Of a stretch of 23,561 nt of DNA, positions 8,148 through 18,650 are shown one piece after another. Under the pieces are notes generated by a model that ran no database searches, was not told the DNA's origin, and worked only from the letters and a program-made list of their open reading frames with translations. Source of the DNA: Gnetum montanum (taxonomy: Eukaryota > Streptophyta > Gnetopsida > Gnetales > Gnetaceae); NCBI GenBank assembly GCA_015680685.1, contig MNCI01018990.1:93088-116648 (forward strand), read 5' to 3'. The position numbers and the translations under genes were made by a program. Position 1 is the first letter of the stretch, and each line of letters starts with the position of its first letter.

Positions 8148-8920
8148 CTGTCATCATCATTCTAGCCTTGTGCCAAGAAAATGGGGTCAACTATATAAGT
8201 TCTTTTTTCCATTTACCTCTTTGAAGAGCTAGATTCTTTATTATTTGCAATTTCTTCAAATCATTTTCAATTATTTTTATCATGTTTTCTTGGAACCAAT
8301 GCTAGTCCCAAGCTCGAATACAAAAGGAGGAGGGTTAGTGTCAGGTTAGTAGTGGATTGTAAAACCTTGCCAAATGTCGTAGATAAATTTCTTTCTCAAA
8401 TTTTGAATATACTAGGGTATTCCCTAAATGCAATGTGCAATAGTCACACAATCAAAGATGATTTGAAGAAATTGCAAAAAAACAAAGATCTAGGTCTTCA
8501 TAGACTCAAATGTTGAAAAAGAACTAAGGTAGCCAACCTAATTTTATTGGAACAAGGCTAGGAAGATGATGATGATGTTTTTCTTTTCTTTTTTTCTTTT
8601 TTTGGTCTTGATTGGAACAACGATGTAGCAACCTTTTTAATGAGCTCATTATCTAATTCTTTTTGCACATGGCAAAATTTTTTTATAAATCCTAACAATA
8701 AAGTTTAGTTTATAGAAGTTAAGTGTCCAAAGTTTACATAGTGATCCAAAGAACATCTATTTATTAAGGCCTTCAAAGCCTTAAAAAACGATGTCACCAA
8801 TCAACCAACCAAAATTAAAGAATCAAAAATTAGTTAACAAAGACTATAAAGCTAACAAAAGTGGTTTTTGTCACCAAGTTAACTAAATTAACTTATTTTA
8901 ATCCAACATTAACCAATTTT
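8148..8920. other. AT-rich intergenic stretch with one short shared motif
   Basis: No gene seen. At 8152-8190 lies ATCATTCTAGCCTTGTGCCA followed by AGAAAATGGGGTCAACTA, closely matched at 17684-17722. The remainder is low-complexity A/T-rich DNA. Confidence 0.45.
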
Positions 8921-9107
8921 TGGGTGTAGGGCAAGTGGTGAGGACACTTATCTCTTGGTTGAGAGATTGTAGGTTTGGTACTTGCCTTTACTTCCAAGTG
9001 TAGTAGCAATGAAGTAGCTTTGTGGTGGGACCCTTTTTGTTCATGAGACTCTCCTATGTGGGTAGAGTTGTACTACCAACCTCAAAAGAAAAAAAAAACC
9101 AATATTT
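8921..9107 (+). repeat. tRNA-derived SINE with A-tail and target duplication
   Basis: A-box-like TAGGGCAAGTGGTGAGG lies at about 8926-8943 and B-box-like GTAGGTTTGGTACTTGCC at about 8968-8986, as in tRNA-headed plant SINEs. The body ends in an A-rich tail (9084-9098). The left flank AACCAATTTT (8911-8920) recurs after the tail as AACCAATATTTT (about 9097-9108), a likely target-site duplication with a small indel. No protein is encoded; such elements use LINE machinery. Confidence 0.6.
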
Positions 9108-10434
9108 TATAATCACAAATTTATATTAAGTGATGAATAGGAAATATGTTGGACTTGGATTAAATGTCAACTAATAATTTAACCATATCTTCATTATATT
9201 TCAATGATTCTAGATTCATATCAACATTAGAATCCTTGGCTTGTTAGGGCTAAAATTTCAGACAAAGATCTATTACAAATTTGAAGATATAAAATCTATA
9301 AGTAACATAATTTTTTGCTCATAGAAACATAGAAATGCCATCCAAATGATGGTAAATAAATTAGCGTCTTCATTTAAAAATATTTTTTTATGATTTTTGA
9401 GTTTTTGAAAAGTTATGTTAAAATTTTAGGACGAGCTTTTGTAATTCGTAAGATACAGATCCATAATATTGCGTTATATTTTTATATAGCTGAGAAAGCA
9501 TGTATTGATTTCTTATTTTATAATATCTTTTGATTTTCTTTGAAATTGCAAAACATTTTCATACCTTGCAACCATATAAATCCCGCATGTTCTGACTTTA
9601 AGAGAAATAAGCATTTATTTTATCCTGCGTGTCATTGTAACATCAACGAGGAATACTCTGTACTCACAAATTTGGTTTCGACGATAATCATGGTCAAATT
9701 ATTTCTTCTCCTCCGTTGACACATCAATTAATGTTGATGATATAGTCGGCACAAATATAATAAAAAATGAGTTAATTTAAAAGGGATTTGTGAAATCTTA
9801 ATACCCACAACCTCATCCTTCCCGCACTACCGTGAAACTGCTAACACCAAAATAACAATCACCAAGATAAGCACTCCAAATTCAACTGTAACAAGGCAAA
9901 CGCACGTTAACAAATCAAACTCAAAATTTGATGCACACTTTGATAGTAATTTGATGAACATTTTGATAGTTTGACCAGCAATGACTGTTGCAAAGCAGGA
10001 ATCCCCTGAGAGCTGAAATTCCGCCTGCGCACAGCAGTTACCAACCCAAGTTGCTCACAAATTCCAAGTTGACAACGACATCGTGAAAACCCTATGACAA
10101 CAAACTGCCACCCTCTGAAAACGCCCAAAAATGCCACTTGCTGCCCAGCACAAACCCATCTATTTTAAACATGGTTACCAATCCACGTGAGCCAATCTCT
10201 CCGCCGCTTAAATTGCGCCTGAAATTCTAAGACGACGACTGCATTAAATCTTCGTTCTTTCCCACTGCAAAAATGCTGCGCCCGGCCCAGCTCCTCCTTC
10301 CAAGGCTGGGAACCGGCGCCCAGATCCTCAAAAGGCTCTGCAATCCCCGAGCAAATTAGCCTTTAAGCCATACAAGAACAGCAACTGATATGTATATATA
10401 TGAATAAATCTGAATCAGGATTTGTTGTCGCAGA
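9108..10434. promoter_or_regulatory. Upstream region of the TMK gene
   Basis: No gene is seen here. Up to about 9800 the DNA is AT-rich; from about 9800 it becomes more balanced, as expected near a promoter and 5' UTR. A TATA-like TATATATATGAATAAA lies at 10391-10406, but only about 40 bases before the first ATG, so it would give a very short leader. CTATTTTAAAC near 10160 is an alternative. The transcription start cannot be decided from sequence. Confidence 0.35.
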
Positions 10435-10920
10435 ATGTATCGTCGCCGAAGCAGAAACGGAGGAGGAGGAGGAGGAGGAGGAGGAGGAATGATTATTCGT
10501 CAAATACTGTCAGTGGTTGTGCTGCTTATTATTACTGTGATTGTGGTTTTTCCAGGCGCCGTGCATGGCGCACTGGATCCCGTTGATGCCCGTATCATGC
10601 GCGAGTTGGCCCAGAATATCGATGCAGCCAACTCGCTGGGCTGGGATTCTTCCGAAGATCCGTGTCGATGGAAGGGTGTGGCATGTGGTCCTGGTCTTCA
10701 TGTTTTGGGGATCGATTTTCAGAGCAAGGGCGTCAACGGATCCCTCCCTGCGGAATTCAATCAGCTCTCTCAGCTCTCATCTCTGTCCATTCAGCATAAC
10801 CTCCTCTCCGAAGCCCTCCCCAGCTTCGCCGGCATGGCTAATCTTCAGGCTGCCTTTGTTAATGGAAACCGGTTTTCCTCCGTTCCGCCTGGGTTCTTCA
10901 AAGGTCTTACTTCTCTCCAG
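10435..10920 (+). CDS. TMK exon 1: signal peptide, N-cap, first LRRs
   Basis: 162 codons, ending ..LTSLQ at donor CAG|GTATGA. Two starts are possible. ATG 10435 is followed by RRRSRN and ten Gly codons encoded by a (GGA)10 microsatellite. ATG 10489 begins directly [20 protein letters not shown], a textbook signal peptide with cleavage near AVHG|A. I kept the first ATG because it is upstream and in frame, but the second gives the cleaner protein. The N-cap pair Cys77/Cys84 and the first LRRs (for example [19 protein letters not shown]) follow. Confidence 0.85.
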
Positions 10921-13900
10921 GTATGATTTGTGGATGCATTCGTTGTTTCCAGGAAATTTGTTTGCTGTTTTTTTTTCTTTCTTTTCTCATTTTTTTGGGT
11001 GCTTCAATGTCATGGCGGATTTTCTGCGGTTGAATGTGTTTTTGATTCTTGTTTCTTGTATGTACGGTTGGGAGAAACGTATTAATGGAGGTTTGGGTTG
11101 CGTTTTCGTTGGTGGTTATGTGCAAGTTCGGCTGGAACAAGCCACCGATGATCGAATTTCGTCAAATTCATTACAGTCTACAAACTCACAAACGTAATCA
11201 CTATGTATTCATATGTTCTTATGTTAAACGCATTGTTGATTTAGTGATTTGGTATTGTATTGGCTATCTTTCCTTCCGTGGCATTATCAGGTCTCACAAA
11301 CAAAATGTGAAAACTCAATTCAGTTGAAATATTATAACTGAATGAGTAAGCTCTTCTTGCGAATTGCTAAATAGGGAAACTGGGTTTGATGCATCAGTTT
11401 TGTTCAGGCAACATCTGTTTGGCCTTATTTCCGATTGTATCAATAAATGAAATGCAGCGTTTGGAATTTCTATTGTTTTTATCGATGGTCTTGTCAAGAT
11501 ATATGGCTATATACGATATTACTATCTCTTTGCCAATAAATTTTTCCAAATATCATACTATCAATAGCGAATTGGTGATTATTGGTTGACCCTTGATAGT
11601 ATGGTGCAAACAAGACCTTAATCTTGTTTATTAAAAAAATGGTTCTGAACTGCTTGTGCTTGGTTTACTTCGTTTGGGATTTATTTTATATTTGTTTTCT
11701 GATAGCATTACAGAGTTTGAGATGGATATTTAGCCCAGTTTGATTCTGAAATACATGGCTTTGCGTATCACAGGTGTTCGCAATGGATAGCAATCCATTT
11801 TCAGCGTGGAATGTTCCGGATGATCTGTTGGACTCAGCCAATCTGGTGAATTTCAGCGCCAGCAATGCAGGTTTGGTAGGTCCCATTCCAAGTTTCTTCG
11901 GGCAACTGGCAAATCTATACACGCTCTCACTTGCAATGAACAGCCTCTCGGGTCCCATACCACAATCCTTCGCAGGTTCAAACATGGCAGTTCTGTGGCT
12001 GAATTCCCAGAAAGGCCAGATGCTCTCAGGAGGAACTGATGTTCTTGCAAAAATGACTAACCTTGTTCAAGTTTTCCTCTTTTCAAATGCCTTCACAGGG
12101 CCCATTCCAGACCTATCAGGACTTAAATCTCTGAAAGAAATCAAGCTCAGTTTCAACAGATTCACAGGCCCTGTGCCCCAATCTCTGATCAATCTTCCTT
12201 CCCTGAAAGCCATTGCTCTGACTGCTAATGCCCTTCAAGGTTCTTTTCCTGAATTTCCCAGCAGTGTAGATGTTGAAATTGATGGTTCTTCCAACAGTTT
12301 CTGCTTATCCACTCCCGTACCTTGTGATCCCCGCGTGACTGTGTTCTTAGCATTTACACAGAACTTCGGGTATCCATACGGTTTAGCTTCTGCCTGGAAA
12401 GGAAACAACCCCTGTGGATGGAGATATATATCCTGTAATGCTAATGGAGATGTGACTGTTCTGAACCTGGCTAACATGAATCTGTCAGGAACCATCTCAC
12501 CTGCATTGGGGAATCTCACCCAACTTTCTCAGATCATTCTCAGCAACAATAATATCTCAGGAGCAATCCCTCCCCAGATAGCAAGCTTGCCCAATCTCCG
12601 TAAGCTTGATCTCAGAAACAATAATCTGCAGCTTCCTTTGCCACAATTTAGGGACTCTGTCACTGTGCTTCTGGATGGCAATCCCAGCCTAAGTCACAGT
12701 GGATCCCCAGATACTCCAGCTCACGCTAGTCCTCCTCCCAACTCAGATCCTGCCACTGCTGCTAAGCCGGGGAACTCATCATCATCATCACCAAATTCTG
12801 GAGCACAACCCAAAAAAAATTCTCCTCCTCCCCCACATCTTGTTGTCCAGAAAACCACTGGAATCATAGCAGGAACTGTTGGTGCACTGGTGGGAATGGG
12901 AATGCTGGGAATGGTGTTCCTTTTCCTCATGAAGCAGAAGTCTAGAGCCAAGAAAAAGCTACTGCTGTCAGAAGCCAATGCTGGAGACGGAGGACTTGAT
13001 TCCAAGAAGGCCACTGATGCCGTAGGGCCTCTGAAATCCCATCCAAAATATTCCACGGATCCCAGATTACGTGGCCGCCCAAGCTACTCCCCGAGCACAA
13101 GCAGCTGTGACACGACTCAGGATTGTTATGATGATGATGAAGAGAAACTGCATCTCACAGTACCGGTATGTATATCTTTCAGAATTTTAATATTATATTG
13201 TAATGCCAGAGAGTTTTCGTTCAATTTACGACTTATTGAGATGCTCTAGTAGTTGAATTAAAATTCGACACGTCGCTGTCCAGTTTCATCTTTCAGTTAT
13301 AACTCCTCATTGCTCATCAGGAAAAATTGAGTCTGGAAAGGATTCAAAACGATATGGTTTTGCATGAAGAACAAAACACAAAAATAAAAAAAAAAAATGA
13401 AACTATTTAAGTAATTGAAGTTGAGATGACACTGTTTCAGATTTTGAGGCATAGCACAGATGATTTCAATGAAGCAAACATCCTGGGCAGAGGTGGATTC
13501 GGTGTAGTGTACAAAGGCAAGCTGGCTACCGGCAAACTCATTGCGGTTAAGAGAATGGAAGTAGGCATTGTGATAGAGAAAGGATTGAATGAATTCAAGG
13601 CTGAGATCTCTGTACTGTCCAAGGTTAGGCATAGGCATCTTGTGTCTCTGTTGGGTCACTGCATGGATGGAAAAGAGAGGCTTCTGGTGTATGAATACGT
13701 GCCTCAAGGCCCTCTGAGCCATCACTTGTTTGAATGGAAACGGAGGCATCTGAAACCTGTGTCTTGGACTCAAAGGCTTGTCATAGCTTTGGATGTTGCC
13801 AAGGGAGTAGAGTATCTGCACGCTCTGGCTCGCCAGAGCTTCATTCACAGGGATCTTAAGCCTTCCAACATTCTTCTCACTGATGATTTGAGGGCCAAAG

Positions 13901-16075
13901 TTTCTGATTTTGGACTTGTCAGGCTTGCACCTGATAACAAGGCCTCTGTGGAAACCAAGTTGGCCGGCACTTTTGGCTACCTTGCTCCTGAATATGCAGG
14001 TATGCATATGTTACTTTGCTAGTAGTATTTTGAGGTGGTAAGTGTTACATGTAATTTCAACCATTTTTCCAAACAAATTTTATGAACGTGAGTAAACTGA
14101 ATGTGCATACAGAAAGAACTAATTTATATCATTCAAACATTGAAGCAGCAATTTTAATGTTTAGGAATAACAGTTTTAGATTCATGACACACGAGATGGT
14201 AATTAGGAAGAGTTGGATAGCAATAACATGTAGAGAAGTCAAGGCTTTATATCATAAGCATTCTCAATTACCTAAAGATATAATATCAAATTTTCACTAA
14301 ATTTGCTAGGACTATATTTACGGCCTAGTATTTAAGCTTGTAACTTCAATATCTGTGGATAAAAGGCACAAAAGTCAATTAGGCAACAATTTGATAATTG
14401 AGAAATCAAAGAAACAAGTTAAAGTGGACTGTAAAATTACTGGCCACATACTGACATGATATCAAAGAAACAAGTCAACTTTGCTCTGGTTAGGTGCTAA
14501 CTAATGAATTAACAGTATCAATATGAGAGGTAACTTAGCCATGGTAATGACTTAACAGTATCAATATGAGAGATACCTTAGCCATGGTAAACTTTGGACC
14601 GAGCCAGTCATACGCATACCCTTTTGTGATCAGCTTTTCCTTCTTGGCTTTTGATTGTCAGAGCAAAAAACATATGATTTTCTATGCCTTGACTGAGATG
14701 AGGTAGAGGATGAGATTCAGCTTCTTCAATTTTTTTTTTTAAATTACATGGTTATGTATAGTGTAGCTTGTTTAAAATCCATGTCAATGTCAAGGTTGTT
14801 CTTAGGTGCAATATCTAATCTCATTTCCAACTTTGCCTCACCGCCTTGTTAGTGTGCATGTGTGGGGACAACACACATCAAAAGCTGGAAATAATGCTAA
14901 GCATGGCAAAAATTAAATTCAGTCACTCTGAATGTAAGTTTTTTTAATCCTTTGAACCCCATAACTTACAAAACTGCTTAATAACAAATAAAGATTATTA
15001 TAATCCCAAGAAGTTCATGAGATAAAAGGATATCCCATAACACTACACCAAATTGCACTGATAAGGACTAAGTCTATTTCCTTATTCAATTGAGTAAAAA
15101 GAAAAAGCAAATATCCTTATCAACACCGTAGTATTGTTTCAAAGTTTGATAGTGTGTAGGATAAAGCATAGCTATGATTATTTCAACTTTCAAACTCATG
15201 GACCCAACAGGTTTTTAACTTCTTTGACTTTAATATGCATTTTTTATTGGCTGAGATCTCTCACTCTGTTACTCGCCAAGACTACCTACGACGGTAATAA
15301 ATGGGGAAAAGGGGTAAAAGGATTGGGCTATGAAATTTCTCCTGCTACCTTCCAAGAAGGAAAGATGAGAGAAATGCTCAACGGTATTTCTGTCACACAA
15401 TTTTCCTACTTCAGACTGCGATACCGAATTCTGCAATCTTCCTATGACAAAGCAAACATCATTGTAGCAGGAAACACCAATTTAGCTGCAGTCTCAATCT
15501 CAGCATTAGCAACTAACATGTGCATTGTGTCATGTATACATGCAGTGACTGGGCGGGTAACCACAAAAGCAGACGTGTTCAGCTTTGGGGTGATCCTGAT
15601 GGAGATGATAACAGGCAGGAAAGCCCTAGATGATTCCCAACCAGAGGAAAACCGTCATCTGGTGTCCTGGTTCCGCAAGCAGCACAGCAACGGAGACAAA
15701 CTGAGGAGCTGCGTAGATCCATCCATGGAGCTCACAGATGAAATCTTCAGAAGCATCTGCACTGTGGCAGAGTTGGCCGGCCACTGCACCGCAAGAGAAC
15801 CATACCAAAGAGCAGACATGAGCCATGCAGTCAACGTGCTCTCTACCATGGTGGAGGTCTGGAAACCATGTGAAGCTAATGATGATGATGAAGAAGATAA
15901 TAATAATAATGATAATTCTATTGGCATTGGCTTGGACCTGAAAGAGGCTCTCAAAAGATGGCAGAGTCTTGAAAGCACAAAATCTGCCAACAGCATTGAT
16001 ACTCACTCTGTCATCAGTGTGACATCCAGGCCCGTGGGTTTCGCTGAATCCTTCACTTCTAGCGATGGTCGCTGA
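10435..16075 (+). CDS. TMK-family LRR receptor-like kinase (four exons, about 988 aa)
   Basis: Exons 10435-10920, 11774-13165, 13441-13999 and 15546-16075 join in frame (phases 0, 0, 1) to 988 residues. In order: Gly run (9-18), signal peptide (about 19-45), N-terminal Cys cap ([10 protein letters not shown], 75-84), about ten LRRs, a Cys island (339-383, [17 protein letters not shown] to [10 protein letters not shown]), three LRRs, a Pro/Ser-rich stalk, one transmembrane helix (about 525-548), and a kinase from 640. The kinase has GRGGFGVV, K663, E681, HRD 762-764, DFG 782-784 and APE 808-810. It ends [12 protein letters not shown], the TMK C-terminal signature (Arabidopsis TMK1 ends [12 protein letters not shown]). 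TMKs are plasma-membrane kinases that act in auxin responses and cell expansion. All catalytic residues are present, so it should be active. It is slightly longer than Arabidopsis TMK1 (942 aa). Which TMK paralogue it is cannot be told; BARK1/TMK4 or TMK3-like are also possible. Confidence 0.93.
10459..10488 (+). repeat. (GGA)10 microsatellite coding poly-Gly
   Basis: Ten perfect GGA triplets code Gly9-18 between the two candidate start codons of the TMK gene. Length changes would stay in frame. Confidence 0.95.
10921..11773 (+). other. TMK intron 1 (853 bp, phase 0)
   Basis: Donor GTATGA, acceptor TATCACAG. Joining gives [12 protein letters not shown], a continuous LRR. AT-rich, with nothing else recognised inside. 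Confidence 0.85.
11774..13165 (+). CDS. TMK exon 2: LRRs, island domain, transmembrane helix
   Basis: 464 codons (residues 163-626), beginning [18 protein letters not shown] and ending KLHLTVP at donor CCG|GTATGT. It codes most of the ectodomain: LRRs such as [20 protein letters not shown], the island (Cys339 to Cys383) that separates two LRR blocks in TMK proteins, LRRs with [20 protein letters not shown], a Pro/Ser-rich stalk ([16 protein letters not shown]), and the helix [20 protein letters not shown] onward, followed by a basic stop-transfer stretch KQKSRAKKK. The cytosolic juxtamembrane part ends in an acidic run (DDDEEK). Confidence 0.92.
13166..13440 (+). other. TMK intron 2 (275 bp, phase 0)
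   Basis: Donor GTATGT, acceptor CTGTTTCAG. The join gives [20 protein letters not shown], which aligns with the ISIQVLR..T.NFS..NILG segment known in TMK1. Confidence 0.85.
13441..13999 (+). CDS. TMK exon 3: kinase N-lobe through APE motif
   Basis: 186 codons plus one base (residues 627-812). It contains the Gly-rich loop 642-649, ATP-anchoring Lys663 (IAVKRME), alphaC Glu681, HRDLKPSN (762-769), [10 protein letters not shown] and [11 protein letters not shown]. Arg before the catalytic Asp makes it an RD kinase, usually regulated by activation-loop phosphorylation. The donor is GCAG|GTATGC; reading through would add only six residues before a stop. Confidence 0.93.
14000..15545 (+). other. 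TMK intron 3 (1,546 bp, phase 1)
   Basis: Donor GTATGC, acceptor ATACATGCAG. It splits the codon for Val813 (G|TG), giving [13 protein letters not shown] as in TMK1. Inside is a 43-bp-spaced tandem duplication (14509-14590). No other gene recognised. Confidence 0.88.
14509..14590. repeat. Tandem duplication in TMK intron 3
   Basis: TTAACAGTATCAATATGAGA followed by a CTTAGCCATGGTAA-like end occurs at 14509-14547 and again at 14552-14590. A shorter direct repeat (ATCAAAGAAACAAGT) lies just upstream at about 14404 and 14461. Confidence 0.85.
15546..16075 (+). CDS. TMK exon 4: kinase C-lobe and C-terminal tail
   Basis: Codes residues 813-988. [19 protein letters not shown] is kinase subdomain [22 protein letters not shown] holds the conserved Arg of subdomain XI. 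The tail has an acidic/Asn run ([12 protein letters not shown]) encoded by GAT/GAA/AAT triplets, then [12 protein letters not shown] and the family-specific end [12 protein letters not shown]. The open frame extends upstream into the intron, but the splice acceptor and homology fix the exon start at 15546. Confidence 0.93.
15878..15916 (+). repeat. GAT/AAT trinucleotide run in TMK tail
   Basis: (GAT)3, (GAA)2, GAT, (AAT)4, GAT, AAT code an Asp/Glu/Asn tract between the kinase domain and the conserved C-terminus. It is likely length-variable without frame loss. Confidence 0.85.
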
Positions 16076-16990
16076 CATTTGAGTGGAAATTGTAGTATTA
16101 AGTGCATGGCATTGTTGCTGAAATGTTCCAGAAAAGTTTGGGTCATTCACGGATTCTTTTTGTTTTTAGTTTTTTAAATTTCTGATGTGAACAAGGATAA
16201 AGTGAAGGTTTTGGGCCGTCTAACTTCTCGTATGAAAATTTATTTGTTTGTACCATAATTGTGAGCACTCTCTAGACTGGGACAATTGCTTTTTTGTGTT
16301 TTGTTGCTGGTGTTTGAGATGAGAGGCAGTTGGTTTGGGTGTTATTCATTAGGCATGGGTGAAAATTAGTTGCATTGACACTAAAGTTTGTTTGGTTAGA
16401 CCTCCACTATCTATAAAATGCTTGGAAAACGCCGCTGGGTAGCTTTCTGACGACCAAGAAGTTGTGTTTCATGCATAAAACCTTAAGTATGTAAGGAATT
16501 CTTTGTGAGTTACGCGTTTTATCGTGATTTTCAAGTTGTTCGAGGAGATTTTTTATCGTGATTTTCATTTCATTTTATTTTATTTTTTCAAATACCATGC
16601 TTTACCCGTGGTGCCCTTAAAGGTAATAAAACTTTTTTTTTTTTTTTGATATAAGTAAATGTATACTACGCCCATTTGTTTTGTTACGTGAGAGTGCTAA
16701 TTCAAGTTATACTTTTCTATAATTCGTGCAATGCGCTATGTTTGTTATGTGTTTTGGAGTATACTCATAGTAAAATTACTTTAGTTTAGACACTTTCTCC
16801 CTGTTGTAAAAGTTTTGTGGGATTCGGAAGGTATTAATTAAATAAAACTATATGAATATTTTATTTATAATAATGGAGGGGCCCATTATGACTAGCCTTT
16901 TGATCAAAAATATATTAAGTTCTAAAATTAAATTTGTACTTGCATCCAATCAGATCCGTGTGTGCACTACAATCAAACTTAGCAATAGAA
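16076..16990. other. TMK 3' UTR and downstream flank
   Basis: No further gene. The stretch just after the stop is T-rich, as in plant 3' UTRs. An AATAAA is at about 16625, followed by a T-run, but it is far from the stop. The actual polyadenylation site cannot be assigned. Confidence 0.4.
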
Positions 16991-16999
16991 TTTGAGACA

Positions 17000-17086
17000 T
17001 ACTAAAACTCATCATTAGTCACTAGAAATGAACCTAAAACTTGGAGTTTCCAAATCAAAAGTTTTACCACTAGGCTAACACCCTTT
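17000..17086 (-). repeat. SINE-like module (tRNA head), copy 4
   Basis: On the minus strand, TGTTAGCCTAGTGGTAAAAC (17080-17061) is a perfect A-box and TAGGTTCATTTCT (17036-17024) a good B-box. The head is nearly identical to the module at 4301-4408. Confidence 0.55.
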
Positions 17087-17242
17087 TTAGTTAAATGCAT
17101 TCAATTCTTTCAATACCTAAATTATTAAATGCAACAAAGGTAGAGCATGGGTGGGAGAGTTCACCCCCTATAATATCCTTATATTGCTTAACCAACAAGT
17201 TGCAATATCAAAGTAAAGATGATCAAATCTTACATACAATAA

Positions 17243-17312
17243 TGAGGTGTTAATCTAGTGATAAGACTCTTGATTTGGAAACTTCAAGTTCTAAGTTTGA
17301 TTCTAATAAATA
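17243..17312 (+). repeat. SINE-like module (tRNA head), copy 5
   Basis: GTGTTAATCTAGTGATAAGA (17248-17267) followed by CTTGATTTGGAAACTTCAAG and TAAGTTTGATTCTA (17292-17305) repeats the order of copy 4 on the opposite strand. A fragment like the module at 2210-2335 follows at 17330-17375. Confidence 0.5.
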
Positions 17313-17579
17313 ACACTAATGTATACCTATGCCTCAAGTGTAACTCAAACTTGCAACCTATTAATTACATGATGTCTTTAAAATGAAATTTTAAGAATGC
17401 ATCCTTTAATATGGCTTCATATTTATGCATATTTTGGTATTATTGTGAAAGTGTGATCAATGAAAGCATAGCTTAACTAATAAGCTTGTTGCTTTGTGTA
17501 AAACAAATTAAGAATTTGACATATGCTTAAGGAATTATGAGACTCTGTTTAATTACATTTGAGACCTTATGAATCCATT

Positions 17580-18650
17580 GGGGGTGTTGGAATTTAAAAT
17601 AATTTGATTATAGTCATACCTTAAGATGTATAGTTAATATGATATATTAAAAGAATTCTAGAGGAATATAACAATAAACATCATTATCATTCTGGCATTG
17701 TCCCAACAAAATGGGATTGGCTAATAGAGGAATATAATAATGCTTCAAAAATATTCAATTTCAACAATATTTTATATAATGCTTTTTATATTTTAGAACA
17801 TACAAAAGACCCCAAAAATATTATTGCTAATAAGCAAAAAATTCAAAGTACATCAAATGCTTAATATTGAGTAAAAAACATAAAACTAACATGGAAAAAA
17901 AACTTTCCAATTTTAGAGGTGTCTACTAGGTGTATAACCTTACAAATAATGCTTTGAAAAATCAAAAGAGGAAAATTAATTGTTAGTAAGGGGGATGATC
18001 CTTGTCCTTATAACATTCACATCACTTTTAACATTGGTACTTGAAATTAGAATAGCAATTCAAGGTACCAATAGAAAGATTTGGCAAAATACTAACTTTT
18101 GTAGGAAAGATAAGGAAACAATTGTCTTATGAGATATCTATCCAATTTTATCAATATTTTTTGTAATTCTAGTAACAATATTTGCAAAAGCTTTTGTTTT
18201 CTCTAGTTTTTTTTTTAATTTCTATTGAATCATTCTTATCATTGAAATTAACTTGATTTTTCATATCTTCAACTTCATATTATTTTTTTTATCTTCAACA
18301 CATTTTTTCTTTCTCTCAACATCTTTTTTATTGAGCACAAAAGTATTAAATAAATGTCCTTCATGATGATAAAAGTTGTAAAAATTAGGAAGATTATAAT
18401 ATATAATTGGATTAAATATGAGTTTCCACCTGCTTGTAATATGAATTCTTTTTTATGGTTAAGAAGATTGATTTCAACAAAAAAGTATCTATGAAAACCA
18501 ATGTTATAAAAGTGATTCCATATGCTTAATGGGACCAAGAAGACTAACAAGTTTCTACTCATATTTATGAAAAATCAATAGAAGATTAAATAACTTGACA
18601 AAACATGAAACTTCATAATATTTTTTAGAATGTACATCAAAATATAGAGT
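17580..18650 (-). repeat. Dispersed repeat R, copy 2
   Basis: Same orientation and order of blocks as copy 1 (2160-3720), with many substitutions and indels. It is cut at 18650 by the LTR of element B2, so B2 inserted into it; the rest should lie beyond B2, outside the window. Confidence 0.6.
18275..18650 (-). pseudogene. DUF4283 / CCHC zinc-knuckle protein, decayed copy 2
   Basis: The minus strand reads FHRYFFVEINLLNHKKEFIL, then in a shifted frame NLPN followed by YNFYHHEGHLFNTF (18380-18339). The spacing equals a C-x2-C-x4-H-x4-C knuckle in which only the His is left; the first two Cys are Tyr (TGY to TAY) and the last is Phe. The part upstream of 18650 was removed by the LTR insertion. 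It is homologous to copy 1 and clearly non-functional. Confidence 0.5.

Noticed and set aside
10541-11197. 218-aa plus-strand ORF in another frame over TMK exon 1
   Set aside because: Overlaps the signal-peptide/LRR frame and runs into intron 1; no recognisable motif.
13297-14007. 236-aa minus-strand ORF
   Set aside because: Antisense shadow of TMK exon 3; no domain, and the plus strand codes an intact kinase.
15134-16075. Long plus-strand ORF starting at 15134
   Set aside because: Only the part from 15546 is exon 4 of TMK; the upstream part is intron sequence that happens to be open, and a clear acceptor (ATGCAG) precedes VTGRV.
15626-16150. 174-aa minus-strand ORF with an Ile/Ser-rich run
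   Set aside because: Antisense of TMK exon 4; the Ile run is the antisense of the GAT/AAT repeat.
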